A stretch of 64,000 nucleotides of DNA from Blautia hansenii (GTDB lineage: Bacteria > Bacillota > Clostridia > Lachnospirales > Lachnospiraceae), in assembly GCF_013304445.1 (NCBI RefSeq), contig NZ_JAAITA010000013.1:24949-88948 (forward strand), given 5' to 3'. Positions 17,080 to 25,733 of the stretch are shown here, piece by piece. The position numbers and the translations under genes were made by a program. How positions within the stretch are numbered: position 1 is the stretch's first letter; each line of letters starts with the position of its first letter. The notes below the pieces were generated by a model. It was not told the DNA's origin. It was given only the letters and a program-made list of their open reading frames with translations, and did not search any database.

Positions 17080-18990
17080 ATGATACTTGCATGTCAGAAT
17101 ATAGAAAAATCTTTTGATGGCGTTACCCTGCTGGCAGACGCCAGCTTCCATATTGAAGAGCGGGAAAAAGCCGCTTTGGTGGGCATTAACGGGGCAGGAA
17201 AATCCACGCTTTTTAAAATCATTGTGGGGGAACTTCCCCCGGACAGCGGGCAGGTTATTTTAGCCAAAGGGAAAACCATGGGCTATCTGGCTCAGCACCA
17301 GGAGCTGACCAGCGACTTGTCTATTTATGACGCTCTTTTGCAGGTAAAGCAGCACATTCTGGATATGGAGGTGCGTATGCGTCAGCTGGAGAAAGAGATG
17401 AAATACACCCAGGGAGAAGAATTGAACAAGATTATGGAGGCCTATTCCCGTCTGACCCATGAGTTTGAACTGGAAAACGGGTATGCCTACAAAAGTGAAC
17501 TGACCGGAGTCTTAAAGGGACTTGGCTTTGCAGAGGAAGATTTCGGCAAAATGATTTCCACACTTTCCGGGGGACAGAAAACCCGTGTGGCCCTTGGCCG
17601 TCTTCTTTTATCCAAGCCGGATATCATCCTTCTGGACGAGCCTACCAACCATTTGGACATGGATTCCATTGCGTGGCTGGAAACCTATCTTTTGAACTAT
17701 CCGGGGGCTGTCTTTATTGTATCCCATGACCGCTATTTCCTGGATAAGGTCGCCACGAAAATTGTGGAAATTGACAATACAAAAGTTACGTCTTTTACAG
17801 GAAACTACAGCGCCTACAGTGAAAAAAAGGCTATGCTTCGAAGAGCCGCGTATCAGGCTTACTTAAACCAGCAGCAGGAAATCAAACACCAGGAAGCCGT
17901 CATTGCCAAATTAAAGTCTTTTAACCGGGAAAAATCCATACGGCGGGCAGAAAGCCGGGAAAAAATGCTGGATAAAATAGAAGTATTGGAAAAGCCTGTG
18001 GAAGTGGACGATTCCATGCGGATTACTTTAAAGCCTCGGGTGATAAGCGGCAACGATGTGCTGACTGTAGAACACCTTACCAAGTCCTTTCCCTCTCTCC
18101 CGCTTTTTGAGGATTTAAACTTTCAGATTAAGCGGGGTGAGCGGGTGGCTATTATCGGAAGCAACGGGACGGGAAAAACCACGATTTTAAAAATTTTAAA
18201 TCAGGTGATTCCTGCGGACAACGGCAGCTTCCGCCTGGGCAGCAAAGTACATATCGGATACTACGACCAGGAACACCATGTACTCCACATGGAGAAAACC
18301 ATTTTTGAGGAAATTTCCGATGATTATCCAAAGCTGACGAATACGGAAATCCGCAACCTGCTGGCCGCCTTTCTCTTTACCGGAGATGATGTGTTTAAGC
18401 CGATTTCTGCTTTAAGCGGCGGGGAACGGGGGCGTGTGTCTTTAGCCAAACTTATGCTTTCCCAGGCCAACTTCCTGATTCTGGATGAGCCTACCAACCA
18501 TCTGGATATTACTTCCAAAGAAATCCTGGAGGAAGCCTTAAATAACTATGAAGGTACCGTGCTCTATGTGTCCCATGACCGTTATTTTATCAATAAAACA
18601 GCCACCAGGATTCTGGACTTGACCAATCACAAACTGGTAAACTATATCGGCAATTACGATTATTATCTGGAAAAAAAGGAAGAACTGACTGACATCTATG
18701 CCCCCGAAGTCCGGGAAGAAGTTTACACAGAAACCGTATCTGCCACGAAAATGGATTGGAAGCAGCAAAAAGAGGAGCAGGCCCGTCTTCGGAAACGGGA
18801 AAATGATTTAAAGAAAACGGAAAAGGCCATTGAAGAACTGGAGCAAAGAGACAGTGAAATTGATGAGGAAATGGCAAATCCGGAGGTGGCCACTAATGTG
18901 GCAGAATGTGTCCGCCTTTCCAAAGAAAAGGCAGAAATTGCCGAAAAACTGGAAAAGCTGTATGAAAAATGGGAAGAGCTGGCTGAATAA
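17080..18990 (+). CDS. ydiF: ABC-F family ATPase, YdiF-like translation factor
   Basis: 636 residues with two ABC ATPase domains and no membrane segment. The first P-loop is GINGAGKST (about 35-43) with LSGGQKTRVALGRLLL; the second is GSNGTGKTT with LSGGERGRVSLAKLML. Both are followed by LDEPTNHLD. The linker (about 245-305) is long and basic, and the C-terminus (about 560-636) is a Glu/Lys coiled coil. ABC-F proteins bind the ribosomal E site and rescue stalled or drug-bound ribosomes. In Bacillus ydiF also lies next to rex, which supports this subfamily. It could confer antibiotic tolerance, but the sequence alone does not show that. Confidence 0.9.
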   Translation: MILACQNIEKSFDGVTLLADASFHIEEREKAALVGINGAGKSTLFKIIVGELPPDSGQVILAKGKTMGYLAQHQELTSDLSIYDALLQVKQHILDMEVRMRQLEKEMKYTQGEELNKIMEAYSRLTHEFELENGYAYKSELTGVLKGLGFAEEDFGKMISTLSGGQKTRVALGRLLLSKPDIILLDEPTNHLDMDSIAWLETYLLNYPGAVFIVSHDRYFLDKVATKIVEIDNTKVTSFTGNYSAYSEKKAMLRRAAYQAYLNQQQEIKHQEAVIAKLKSFNREKSIRRAESREKMLDKIEVLEKPVEVDDSMRITLKPRVISGNDVLTVEHLTKSFPSLPLFEDLNFQIKRGERVAIIGSNGTGKTTILKILNQVIPADNGSFRLGSKVHIGYYDQEHHVLHMEKTIFEEISDDYPKLTNTEIRNLLAAFLFTGDDVFKPISALSGGERGRVSLAKLMLSQANFLILDEPTNHLDITSKEILEEALNNYEGTVLYVSHDRYFINKTATRILDLTNHKLVNYIGNYDYYLEKKEELTDIYAPEVREEVYTETVSATKMDWKQQKEEQARLRKRENDLKKTEKAIEELEQRDSEIDEEMANPEVATNVAECVRLSKEKAEIAEKLEKLYEKWEELAE

Positions 18991-19008
18991 GCGGCTCTTC
19001 CCATTTTT
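18966..19008 (+). terminator. Terminator overlapping the end of ydiF, probably bidirectional
   Basis: AAAATGGGAAGAGC (18966-18979) and GCTCTTCCCATTTT (18994-19007) form a perfect 14-bp stem with a 14-base loop that contains the ydiF stop codon. The A and T runs on the flanks let it serve both ydiF and the convergent icd gene. Confidence 0.8.
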
Positions 19009-19033
19009 CAAAATTTTTCGTAAAGAGGCAGAT

Positions 19034-20242
19034 TTAAAGTGCAGCTTCCAGCTCTTTTCGGATTTCACAGATAAAGTCCCGGCTGTTCAAAACCGTAGGG
19101 GCAGGAATACTGGTAATCAGCGCCAAATCTTTGGTCATTCTTCCGCTTTCAATGACGTTTACTGTAGCTGCTTCCAGTTTGTCTGCAAAATGCTGCAGTT
19201 TCGTGTTGTCATCCAGTTCTCCTCTTTTTCTAAGAGCTCCGCTCCAGGCAAAAATCGTTGCCACCGAGTTGGTAGAGGTTTCTTCCCCTTTTAAGTGTCT
19301 GTAATAATGGCGCTGTACTGTGCCGTGCGCTGCCTCATATTCAAAATATCCCTTGGGCGATACCAGCACAGAAGTCATCATAGCCAGAGAACCAAAGGCA
19401 GAGGAAACCATGTCACTCATAACATCTCCGTCATAATTTTTGCAGGCCCAGATAAAACCGCCTTCTGCTTTCATCACTCTGGCTACTGCGTCGTCTATGA
19501 GGGTATAGAAATAAGTCAGTCCTGTTTTTTCAAAGGCTTCTTTATATTCAGTATCATAGATTTCCTGGAAAATATCTTTAAAGGTGTGGTCATACTGTTT
19601 GGAAATGGTATCCTTAGTGGCAAACCACAAATCCTGCTGAGTATCCAGGGCATAAGAGAAACAACTTCTGGCAAAACTTTCGATAGACTCGTCCAGATTG
19701 TGCATACCCTGCAGCACACCTGCGCCCTTAAATTCGTGAATCATCTGCCGGGTTTCGGTGCCGTCCTGAGCAGTAAAGACCAGTTCTGCCTTGCCGGGGC
19801 CCGGTATCCGCATTTCTGTATTCTTGTACACATCCCCATAGGCATGTCTGGCCAGGGTAATAGGCTTCTTCCAGTTTTTCACACAGGGTTCAATGCCTTT
19901 TACAACGATGGGCGCGCGGAACACAGTGCCGTCCAGCATAGAACGAATGGTTCCGTTGGGACTTTTGTACATTTCTTTTAAGTGATATTCTTCCATACGG
20001 GCTGCATTAGGGGTAATCGTCGCGCATTTTACCCCAACCTTGTATTTTTTCACTGCGTTTGCTGCGTCTACTGTTACCGCGTCATTGGTTTCATTGCGGT
20101 ATGTAAGGCCCAAGTCATAATACTCGGTTTTCAAATCCACAAAAGGCTCCAGTAATTCCTCTTTGATGATTTTCCAGAGGATTCGGGTCATTTCATCTCC
20201 ATCCATTTCTACCAAAGGTGTGGTCATTGCTATTTTTCCCAT
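19034..20242 (-). CDS. icd: NADP-dependent isocitrate dehydrogenase (eukaryote-like type)
   Basis: 402 residues. The start [19 protein letters not shown], the [12 protein letters not shown] segment and [13 protein letters not shown] place it in the homodimeric type II NADP-IDH group rather than the E. coli-like group. It oxidises isocitrate to 2-oxoglutarate with NADP+. It is the last gene of a three-gene operon with a Re-type citrate synthase and a GntR regulator, so its job is most likely 2-oxoglutarate supply for glutamate synthesis by an incomplete oxidative TCA arm. No aconitase gene is visible in the window. Confidence 0.93.
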   Translation of the reverse strand: MGKIAMTTPLVEMDGDEMTRILWKIIKEELLEPFVDLKTEYYDLGLTYRNETNDAVTVDAANAVKKYKVGVKCATITPNAARMEEYHLKEMYKSPNGTIRSMLDGTVFRAPIVVKGIEPCVKNWKKPITLARHAYGDVYKNTEMRIPGPGKAELVFTAQDGTETRQMIHEFKGAGVLQGMHNLDESIESFARSCFSYALDTQQDLWFATKDTISKQYDHTFKDIFQEIYDTEYKEAFEKTGLTYFYTLIDDAVARVMKAEGGFIWACKNYDGDVMSDMVSSAFGSLAMMTSVLVSPKGYFEYEAAHGTVQRHYYRHLKGEETSTNSVATIFAWSGALRKRGELDDNTKLQHFADKLEAATVNVIESGRMTKDLALITSIPAPTVLNSRDFICEIRKELEAAL

Positions 20243-20263
20243 AGTGGTTACGCTCCTTTTCTC

Positions 20264-20929
20264 TTATTTGATTTCTTCCCTTAAAACTTTTTCCATATCA
20301 AAATTCTTCAGGTTTTCCATGGTGTTGCGGATATGCAGATAAGCAGCCTCCTCGGCCCTTTTTGTATCTTTTGTCCGAATGGCTTCTAAAATGGTTTTGT
20401 GTTCGCTGTTTGAAGGGCGGGCGCGCATACGGAACTTCACAGAAGCCATTCGGACTCTCTGCAGATATTCGTGAAAATCGGAAAGGGTATGCGCCAGAAT
20501 CCGGCTTCCTGATGCCTGATATAAAAGCTGATGAAACCTGCCGTCCTGCTGGCAGACCTGTTCGTAATTGCCCTTGTCTGCGTGGAAATCTGATAGATAT
20601 ACCGCCTCTTCCATTTCTTCCAACTGTTCTTTGGTAATGTTCTCTGCCGCCATGGCTGCACACAGTCCTTCCAGCTTTGCCCGGATTTGATACATATCCA
20701 TAACGTCTTTTGAGGAAATTCCGGTGACAAAGGCTCCTTTATTTGGTATCAGCTGTACCAGTCCTTCCAGTTCCAGCTGGCGGATAGCCTCCCGGACAGG
20801 CGTACGGCTGACCCCCAGTTCCTTTCCAATGGTACATTCCACCAGCTCGTCGCCCTTTTTATACCTGCCTTTTAAAATATCCTCCCGGATTTTGTCAAAT
20901 ACTTTTCCTCTTAAAGATATTGCTGCCAT
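20264..20929 (-). CDS. GntR/FadR-type transcriptional regulator of the citrate-isocitrate operon
   Basis: 221 residues. The N-terminal winged helix-turn-helix carries ELGVSRTPVREAIRQLELEG and LVQLIPNKGAFVTG. The C-terminal FCD all-helical ligand domain (about 85-215) has the metal-ligand pattern HQLLYQASGS and SEHKTILEAI. It lies between the citrate synthase and icd genes with 19- and 21-base gaps. It probably responds to a carboxylate (citrate or 2-oxoglutarate are guesses) and binds the palindrome at 22394-22405. Confidence 0.85.
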   Translation of the reverse strand: MAAISLRGKVFDKIREDILKGRYKKGDELVECTIGKELGVSRTPVREAIRQLELEGLVQLIPNKGAFVTGISSKDVMDMYQIRAKLEGLCAAMAAENITKEQLEEMEEAVYLSDFHADKGNYEQVCQQDGRFHQLLYQASGSRILAHTLSDFHEYLQRVRMASVKFRMRARPSNSEHKTILEAIRTKDTKRAEEAAYLHIRNTMENLKNFDMEKVLREEIK

Positions 20930-20948
20930 ATTGCTTTACACCTTCTTA

Positions 20949-22337
20949 TCACAGTTCCATCTGCAGACGGTTGCAGCTTTCGGCGATCACTGCCAGAAGT
21001 TCTTCGTCTGTAAGAACTGTGACTCTTCCTTCTTCATATTGTTTATCCACCCAGGCCTTTACCATCACAGCCAGTTCACTGTTTTTGTCAATCTGCTTTT
21101 CTCCGGTCAGGTGGAAATGGTTGTTTATCCAGTGGGCAATGCCAGCCAGGCCGGAAGTATTGGAAACAGCTACCTGAGGTGCTTTCTTTAAAAATTTCTC
21201 TGTATCAAAGATATTATAAATCTCTTCATTTTTCAAGAGGCCATCTGCATGAATTCCGGCTCTCGTCACATTAAAGGAAGAACCTACAAAAGGTGTCTGA
21301 GGCGGAATGTGGTATCCCAATTCCTTTTCGTAATATTCAGCCAGTTCGGTAATGACGGTGGTGTCCATGCCGTCTAAAGTACCTTTTAACTGGGCATACT
21401 CAAAAACCATGGCCTCAAGCGGCGTATTTCCTGTCCGCTCCCCGATGCCAAAAAGAGAACAGTTTACTCCGCTGGCGCCGTACAGCCAGGCTGTAGTGGA
21501 ATTGCTCACGGCTTTGTAAAAGTCATTGTGCCCATGAAACTCAATGAGTTCCGAAGGAAAACCGGCATGCGTCATAATTCCGTAAATGATACCGGGAATA
21601 GAACGCGGTATCACAGCGCCGGGATAATTGACCCCGTAGCCCATGGTATCACAGCAGCGAACCTTAATGGGAATGGAATATTCTTCCATAAGTCTCGTCA
21701 GCTCCATGCAGAAAGGAATTACATAGCCGTAGATATCAGCCCTCGTAATATCTTCCAGGTGGCATCTGGGGCTGATACCGATTTCCAGACAGTCCCGGAT
21801 AACACTGAGGTAATGTTCCATGGCCTCTCGCCGTGTCATTTTCATTTTGTAAAAAATATGGTAGTCTGAACAGCTCACCAGAATTCCACATTCCTTTAAT
21901 CCCAGTTCTTTTACCAGTTCAAAATCCTTTTTACTGGCCCGAATCCAGCCGGTAATTTCCGGGAATGAATACCCTTTTTCCATACATTTATCTACCGCGT
22001 CCCGGTCTTTTTTACTGTAAAGAAAAAATTCACTCTGGCGGATTTTTCCGTTCGGACCGCCCAGACGATGAAGATACTCGTAAATGCGCACAATCTGCTC
22101 TGCGGTATAGGGAGCTCTGGACTGCTGACCGTCCCGGAAGGTCGTATCTGTAATCCAGATATCATCCGGCATATGATGGGGAACAATACGGTCATTGAAC
22201 GCAATTTTGGGAACTTCAGAATAGGGAAACAGGTTATGGAACACATTGGGAGTTTCTACATCCACCAGGGGATACATGTGTTCTTCCAGTTCCAGTAAAT
22301 TTGTGTGATAATTCATTCTGACAGCTCTGTTTATCAT
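20949..22337 (-). CDS. Citrate (Re)-synthase-like enzyme of the isopropylmalate synthase family
   Basis: 462 residues from the ATG at 22337; GGAG is suitably spaced, and the GTG at 22346 overlaps it. The DRE-TIM motif TTFRDGQQSRAPYTAEQI and the HxH metal site in IEFHGHNDFYKAVSNST put it in the HMG-lyase/IPMS/homocitrate synthase superfamily. No C-terminal leucine-regulatory domain is present. Length, the NCSLFGIGERTGNTPLEAM segment and the operon with isocitrate dehydrogenase fit the Re-citrate synthase known from Clostridium kluyveri, which condenses acetyl-CoA and oxaloacetate. Homocitrate synthase is the main alternative. Confidence 0.8.
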   Translation of the reverse strand: MINRAVRMNYHTNLLELEEHMYPLVDVETPNVFHNLFPYSEVPKIAFNDRIVPHHMPDDIWITDTTFRDGQQSRAPYTAEQIVRIYEYLHRLGGPNGKIRQSEFFLYSKKDRDAVDKCMEKGYSFPEITGWIRASKKDFELVKELGLKECGILVSCSDYHIFYKMKMTRREAMEHYLSVIRDCLEIGISPRCHLEDITRADIYGYVIPFCMELTRLMEEYSIPIKVRCCDTMGYGVNYPGAVIPRSIPGIIYGIMTHAGFPSELIEFHGHNDFYKAVSNSTTAWLYGASGVNCSLFGIGERTGNTPLEAMVFEYAQLKGTLDGMDTTVITELAEYYEKELGYHIPPQTPFVGSSFNVTRAGIHADGLLKNEEIYNIFDTEKFLKKAPQVAVSNTSGLAGIAHWINNHFHLTGEKQIDKNSELAVMVKAWVDKQYEEGRVTVLTDEELLAVIAESCNRLQMEL

Positions 22338-22393
22338 GGTACTCACTCCTTGTTTATCGACTTAATACTATGCATTAATAAAGCATTTGTATC

Positions 22394-22422
22394 ATTGTAT
22401 ACAATCACAATCGGAATGTCAA
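22394..22422 (-). promoter_or_regulatory. Citrate synthase operon promoter and GntR-type operator
   Basis: On the minus strand TTGACA (22417-22422), a 17-base spacer and TACAAT (22394-22399). The -10 box lies inside a perfect 12-bp palindrome, ATTGTATACAAT (22394-22405). TTGTATACAA is the core of known GntR operators, so the regulator encoded in the operon is the obvious candidate to bind here and block RNA polymerase. Confidence 0.75.
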
Positions 22423-22431
22423 GTCTGTTTT

Positions 22432-23268
22432 TCATTTTCCCTCCAGAAAATTTTTCAGTCGGAAAAGTCCCCATCCCTGCAGGTTGTGAGGGTAGCCCAA
22501 ATCTATGGCAGTGCTTCTGAGCCGTTTTTTGATGTCCAGATTGGTAGATTCCGGGTGCAGTTCCAAAAAGAGGGCAATCCCGCCGGAAACCAGAGGCGTG
22601 GACATGGAGGTGCCGCTTTTTACTGTATAGGGAAAGGCTGCAGGGAAATTAGCACAAGAGGTTACTGCATTGCCTGGCGCTACAATATCCGGTTTGCTTA
22701 CACAGTCTTTGGTAGGTCCCCGTCCGGAAAGTCCCAGATTATGGACTATCATATCCGAGGAGCCTACCGTAATAATCTTCCGGCTGCAGCCGGGGGCGGT
22801 GACACTGCCCTGCCCCGGTCCCTGATTTCCTGCTGCTGCCACCACAATCAATCCCGCGTCCCAAGCCTCCTCCACAGCCTCAATCAGTTGTTCATGCCCC
22901 TCCCTGCTGGTAGTTCCCACAGAAATATTTACAATGCGGATATGATATTTTTCACGGTATTTTAAAATCCACTGCATGGCTTCGATAACGGTTTCCTGAC
23001 TTCCGTTTCCATTTTTATCCAGTACCTTTAGAGGAATCAGACCGCAGCCGGGGGCTGCGCCGCGGAATTTTCCGTTGGACGCTCTCCCGCTGCCGCCCAG
23101 AATCCCCAGTACATGTGTGCCGTGTCCATTATCATCATAGGGAAGAGAACGGCCATGGACGAAATCCTCAAAAGCCAGAATCCGGCTGTCAAAATCCCTG
23201 TGAGGGCAGGCGCCGGTATCCAGCACTGCTGCCGTTACACCCCTTCCGGTAGGAAGCACATATGCCAT
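22432..23268 (-). CDS. Subtilisin-like serine protease (S8), probably intracellular
   Basis: 278 residues with a complete catalytic set: D17 (AVLDTGA), H49 (NGHGTHVLGI), oxyanion N148 (AAAGNQG) and S221 (SGTSMSTPLVSGG). There is no signal peptide and almost no propeptide, as in intracellular subtilisins. It is divergent from the larger subtilase at 23402. Substrates are unknown. Confidence 0.9.
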   Translation of the reverse strand: MAYVLPTGRGVTAAVLDTGACPHRDFDSRILAFEDFVHGRSLPYDDNGHGTHVLGILGGSGRASNGKFRGAAPGCGLIPLKVLDKNGNGSQETVIEAMQWILKYREKYHIRIVNISVGTTSREGHEQLIEAVEEAWDAGLIVVAAAGNQGPGQGSVTAPGCSRKIITVGSSDMIVHNLGLSGRGPTKDCVSKPDIVAPGNAVTSCANFPAAFPYTVKSGTSMSTPLVSGGIALFLELHPESTNLDIKKRLRSTAIDLGYPHNLQGWGLFRLKNFLEGK

Positions 23269-23401
23269 TTTCTTTCACCTGCCTTTTTCCTTTTTATTAT
23301 CTTATTCTATGTCGGTAAACCAGTGATACTGTGCACAGATTCCAGTCAAGTTTTTCTTTTCTTTTTCATAGATTTAAGAAAAACGAATTTCAGGAGTTTT
23401 T

Positions 23402-25096
23402 ATGCCTTCTGTAAAAGAGATGATTCTGTCAGAGGAATATGTAGACCTGATTTTGCCGGTGTATACGGGGTTTCTGGAAGACTATAAGGAATATGGGGCA
23501 AGAATCTTCAACGAATATTACGGCATCATCCACTACCCTCTGGCTGAAGAATTTTTTCAGAATTATTATGATTACGGCTTCTTTTATAATACGGTTCCCA
23601 AATTGTTTACACTTCTAAACAGCGTGTCTCTGGATGCTTCCGGTATTACTGCAGTACAAAATCAGCCGGTACTGAATCTGAAAGGCCGGGATGTGCTGCT
23701 GGGTTTTATTGACACCGGGATATCCTACACGCATAAGGCCTTTCGCCAAAAAGACGGCTCCAGCCGGATTTACGGTATCTGGGATCAGACCATCCAAAGC
23801 GGTACGCCGCCTTATGATTTGCAGTACGGAAGCGGTTACACCAGAGAAGATATTGAACAGGCCCTGAAAGCTCAGAACCCTTTCCAGATTGTACCAAGCC
23901 AGGATGAAAACGGACATGGAACCCAACTGGCAGGTATTGCAGCCGGCAGTGAACTGGCAGAAGACGATTTTATCGGCGCGGCTCCGGAAGCCATGATTGC
24001 CATGGTGAAGTTAAAAGAAGCGAAGAATTATTTAAAAGAACTGTTCTATGTTACAGGAGAGGCACCGGCCTACCAGTCCTCGGATATTATGATGGGTATC
24101 CGCTATCTGGTGCGGCTGGCAGACGAACTGAAAAAACCGGTGGTTATCTGCATTGGAGTGGGGTCCAATCAAGGTTCCCATTCCGGCACCTCTCCGCTGG
24201 ATTTCATGCTGTCCATTACAGACAATTACCGTGGACTTCATGCAGTAGTAGCAGCAGGAAACGAGGCTGGGAAGGGCCATCATTACTACGGTACTGCCGT
24301 AAGCTCTGACCAATTCGACGCTGTTGAGATTCTGGTGGAACCGGATACCCAGGGATTCTGTGTAGAATTGTGGGGACAGCCGCCGGAAGTATATGCAGTT
24401 GGCTTTGAATCACCCCTTGGCGAAGTCATACCCAAAATCCCTCCCCGTATCAGCTACAGTGAAAAGATTTCTTTTATTCTGGAAGAAACCAGGATTTTTG
24501 TCACCTCTGAGATTGTACAGACGCTTTCCGGACAGCAGCTGATTTTTATTCGGTTTTCCAATCCTACCCCCGGCTCCTGGAAAATCCGTGTCTACACCAG
24601 CAGTTTCAACAGCGGAGATTACCATATGTGGCTGCCCATTACCGGCTTTTCCAATCCCGATGTGAAATTTCTGCGTCCCAATCCGGATACCACTCTTACT
24701 GTCCCTGCTGCAGCCTCTTCCGTGACTACCACAGCGGCTTACAACGCCTACAACAACAGCCTGCTTTTAAATTCCAGCAGAGGCTTTACCCGTACCGGAC
24801 AGATTAAACCGGATATCACAGCCCCCGGCGTAAATATTCTGGCTCCTGCTCCGAAAGACCGCTACTCCACCATCACCGGAACCTCTGCTGCTGCTGCCAT
24901 CACAGCCGGAGGCTGTGCCCTGCTTATCGAATGGGGCATGGGACGGACGCCGCCCAGAATTTTCAACAACTCAGAACTAAAGGCCCTGCTCATACGAGGC
25001 GCCGGACGAACCGGCGACAAACTCTACCCCAACCGGGAATGGGGATATGGAACTTTAAATATCTATCAGGTGTTCTCCTCCTTTATTCTTTCCTGA
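23402..25096 (+). CDS. Csp-like subtilase (S8) with an inserted beta domain
   Basis: 564 residues. The catalytic residues are D104 (GFIDTGIS), H172 (DENGHGTQLAG) and S495 (TITGTSAAAA). Between H172 and S495 lies a roughly 110-residue beta-rich insert (about 305-415), which resembles the jelly-roll of the clostridial Csp germination proteases. The N-terminal 90 residues are a prodomain-like helical segment. No signal peptide is seen. Csp proteases cut the cortex hydrolase SleC during germination; many Lachnospiraceae paralogues have no assigned role. GGAG precedes the ATG. Confidence 0.85.
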   Translation: MPSVKEMILSEEYVDLILPVYTGFLEDYKEYGARIFNEYYGIIHYPLAEEFFQNYYDYGFFYNTVPKLFTLLNSVSLDASGITAVQNQPVLNLKGRDVLLGFIDTGISYTHKAFRQKDGSSRIYGIWDQTIQSGTPPYDLQYGSGYTREDIEQALKAQNPFQIVPSQDENGHGTQLAGIAAGSELAEDDFIGAAPEAMIAMVKLKEAKNYLKELFYVTGEAPAYQSSDIMMGIRYLVRLADELKKPVVICIGVGSNQGSHSGTSPLDFMLSITDNYRGLHAVVAAGNEAGKGHHYYGTAVSSDQFDAVEILVEPDTQGFCVELWGQPPEVYAVGFESPLGEVIPKIPPRISYSEKISFILEETRIFVTSEIVQTLSGQQLIFIRFSNPTPGSWKIRVYTSSFNSGDYHMWLPITGFSNPDVKFLRPNPDTTLTVPAAASSVTTTAAYNAYNNSLLLNSSRGFTRTGQIKPDITAPGVNILAPAPKDRYSTITGTSAAAAITAGGCALLIEWGMGRTPPRIFNNSELKALLIRGAGRTGDKLYPNREWGYGTLNIYQVFSSFILS

Positions 25097-25172
25097 AAAT
25101 AAAATTTTTCAGCACCATTTTTTATTCCCGGCATAGTATGAAATTGTAAACAAAATATTTGGAGGAACAAAC

Positions 25173-25406
25173 ATGAGTGATTTGGCTGCTACAAACTGTG
25201 GCTGCGGATGTGATGACAACTGCGGAGGTAATATGACAGGAAGAGGTTTCGGAGACTGTAACTGTATCGTTTGGATTCTGATTCTGCTGGCTTTCTGCGG
25301 CAACGGTTTCAACAATGACGGATGTGGCTGCGGCAATGGCGACAACAGCTGTCTGCTTCTGCTTATCCTGCTTCTGTGCTGCGGCAACGGACACGGATTC
25401 TGCTAA
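25173..25406 (+). CDS. Small Cys/Gly-rich protein with two hydrophobic helices
   Basis: 77 residues with 13 cysteines, many glycines and asparagines, and no lysine or proline. Two similar halves each pair a CGCG or CNC cluster with a hydrophobic stretch (CIVWILILLAFCGNG at 31-45 and CLLLLILLLCCGNG at 60-73). A strong GGAGG lies seven bases before the ATG. It resembles short proteins that annotation pipelines call chorion-class high-cysteine HCB protein 13; that name has no functional meaning. It starts 76 bases after the Csp-like subtilase on the same strand. Membrane or spore-layer location is a guess. Confidence 0.7.
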   Translation: MSDLAATNCGCGCDDNCGGNMTGRGFGDCNCIVWILILLAFCGNGFNNDGCGCGNGDNSCLLLLILLLCCGNGHGFC

Positions 25407-25445
25407 AAGCCCGGCAGTATTTGTCCGAACCTGACAAAACAGAAA

Positions 25446-25471
25446 ACGGGGATGCCTTTTGGCATCCCCGT
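25446..25471 (-). terminator. Strong hairpin after the Cys-rich gene
   Basis: ACGGGGATGCC (25446-25456) and GGCATCCCCGT (25461-25471) form a perfect 11-bp stem with a TTTT loop. On the minus strand it is followed by TTTTCTGTTTT. On the plus strand only A-rich sequence precedes it and no U-tract follows, yet it is positioned 40 bases after the Cys-rich gene, so it may act both ways. Confidence 0.7.
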
Positions 25472-25625
25472 AAGAGAGTATGTAATGCGTAACATACAAG
25501 ACACATCTGCCGCTGCAGAGGAGAAGAATGGAACCGTCTTTTGTACATTCCGGCTTTTCTTTCTTCCTTCAGCGAATGTGAAATCTTGAAGTTACAGCTT
25601 AATGCTGATAACGAAATTGAGAAAA

Positions 25626-25661
25626 GTCGACATGATTTAGAAGGCTGTAAGGCCTTTCGAC
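25626..25661 (-). terminator. Possible terminator of the MutS-like gene
   Basis: On the minus strand GTCGA-AAGGC pairs with GCCTT and a displaced TCGAC and is followed by TTTTCTC, about 75 bases after the MutS-like stop. The two-part stem has a 10-base bulge, so it is weaker than the hairpin at 25446. Confidence 0.4.
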
Positions 25662-25733
25662 ACTTCTATTATGACAATATTTGTGCTCTGTGTCAAGAAA
25701 AATTGTCAGAATTCGTGCTTTATTTTCTTTTAT

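Larger units (their letters stand above)
25407..25733. other. Gap without a gene between the Cys-rich gene and the MutS-like gene
   Basis: No reading frame here has a ribosome-binding site and protein-like composition. It holds two inverted repeats, listed separately, both with U-tracts on the minus strand. Nothing else was recognised. Confidence 0.6.
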
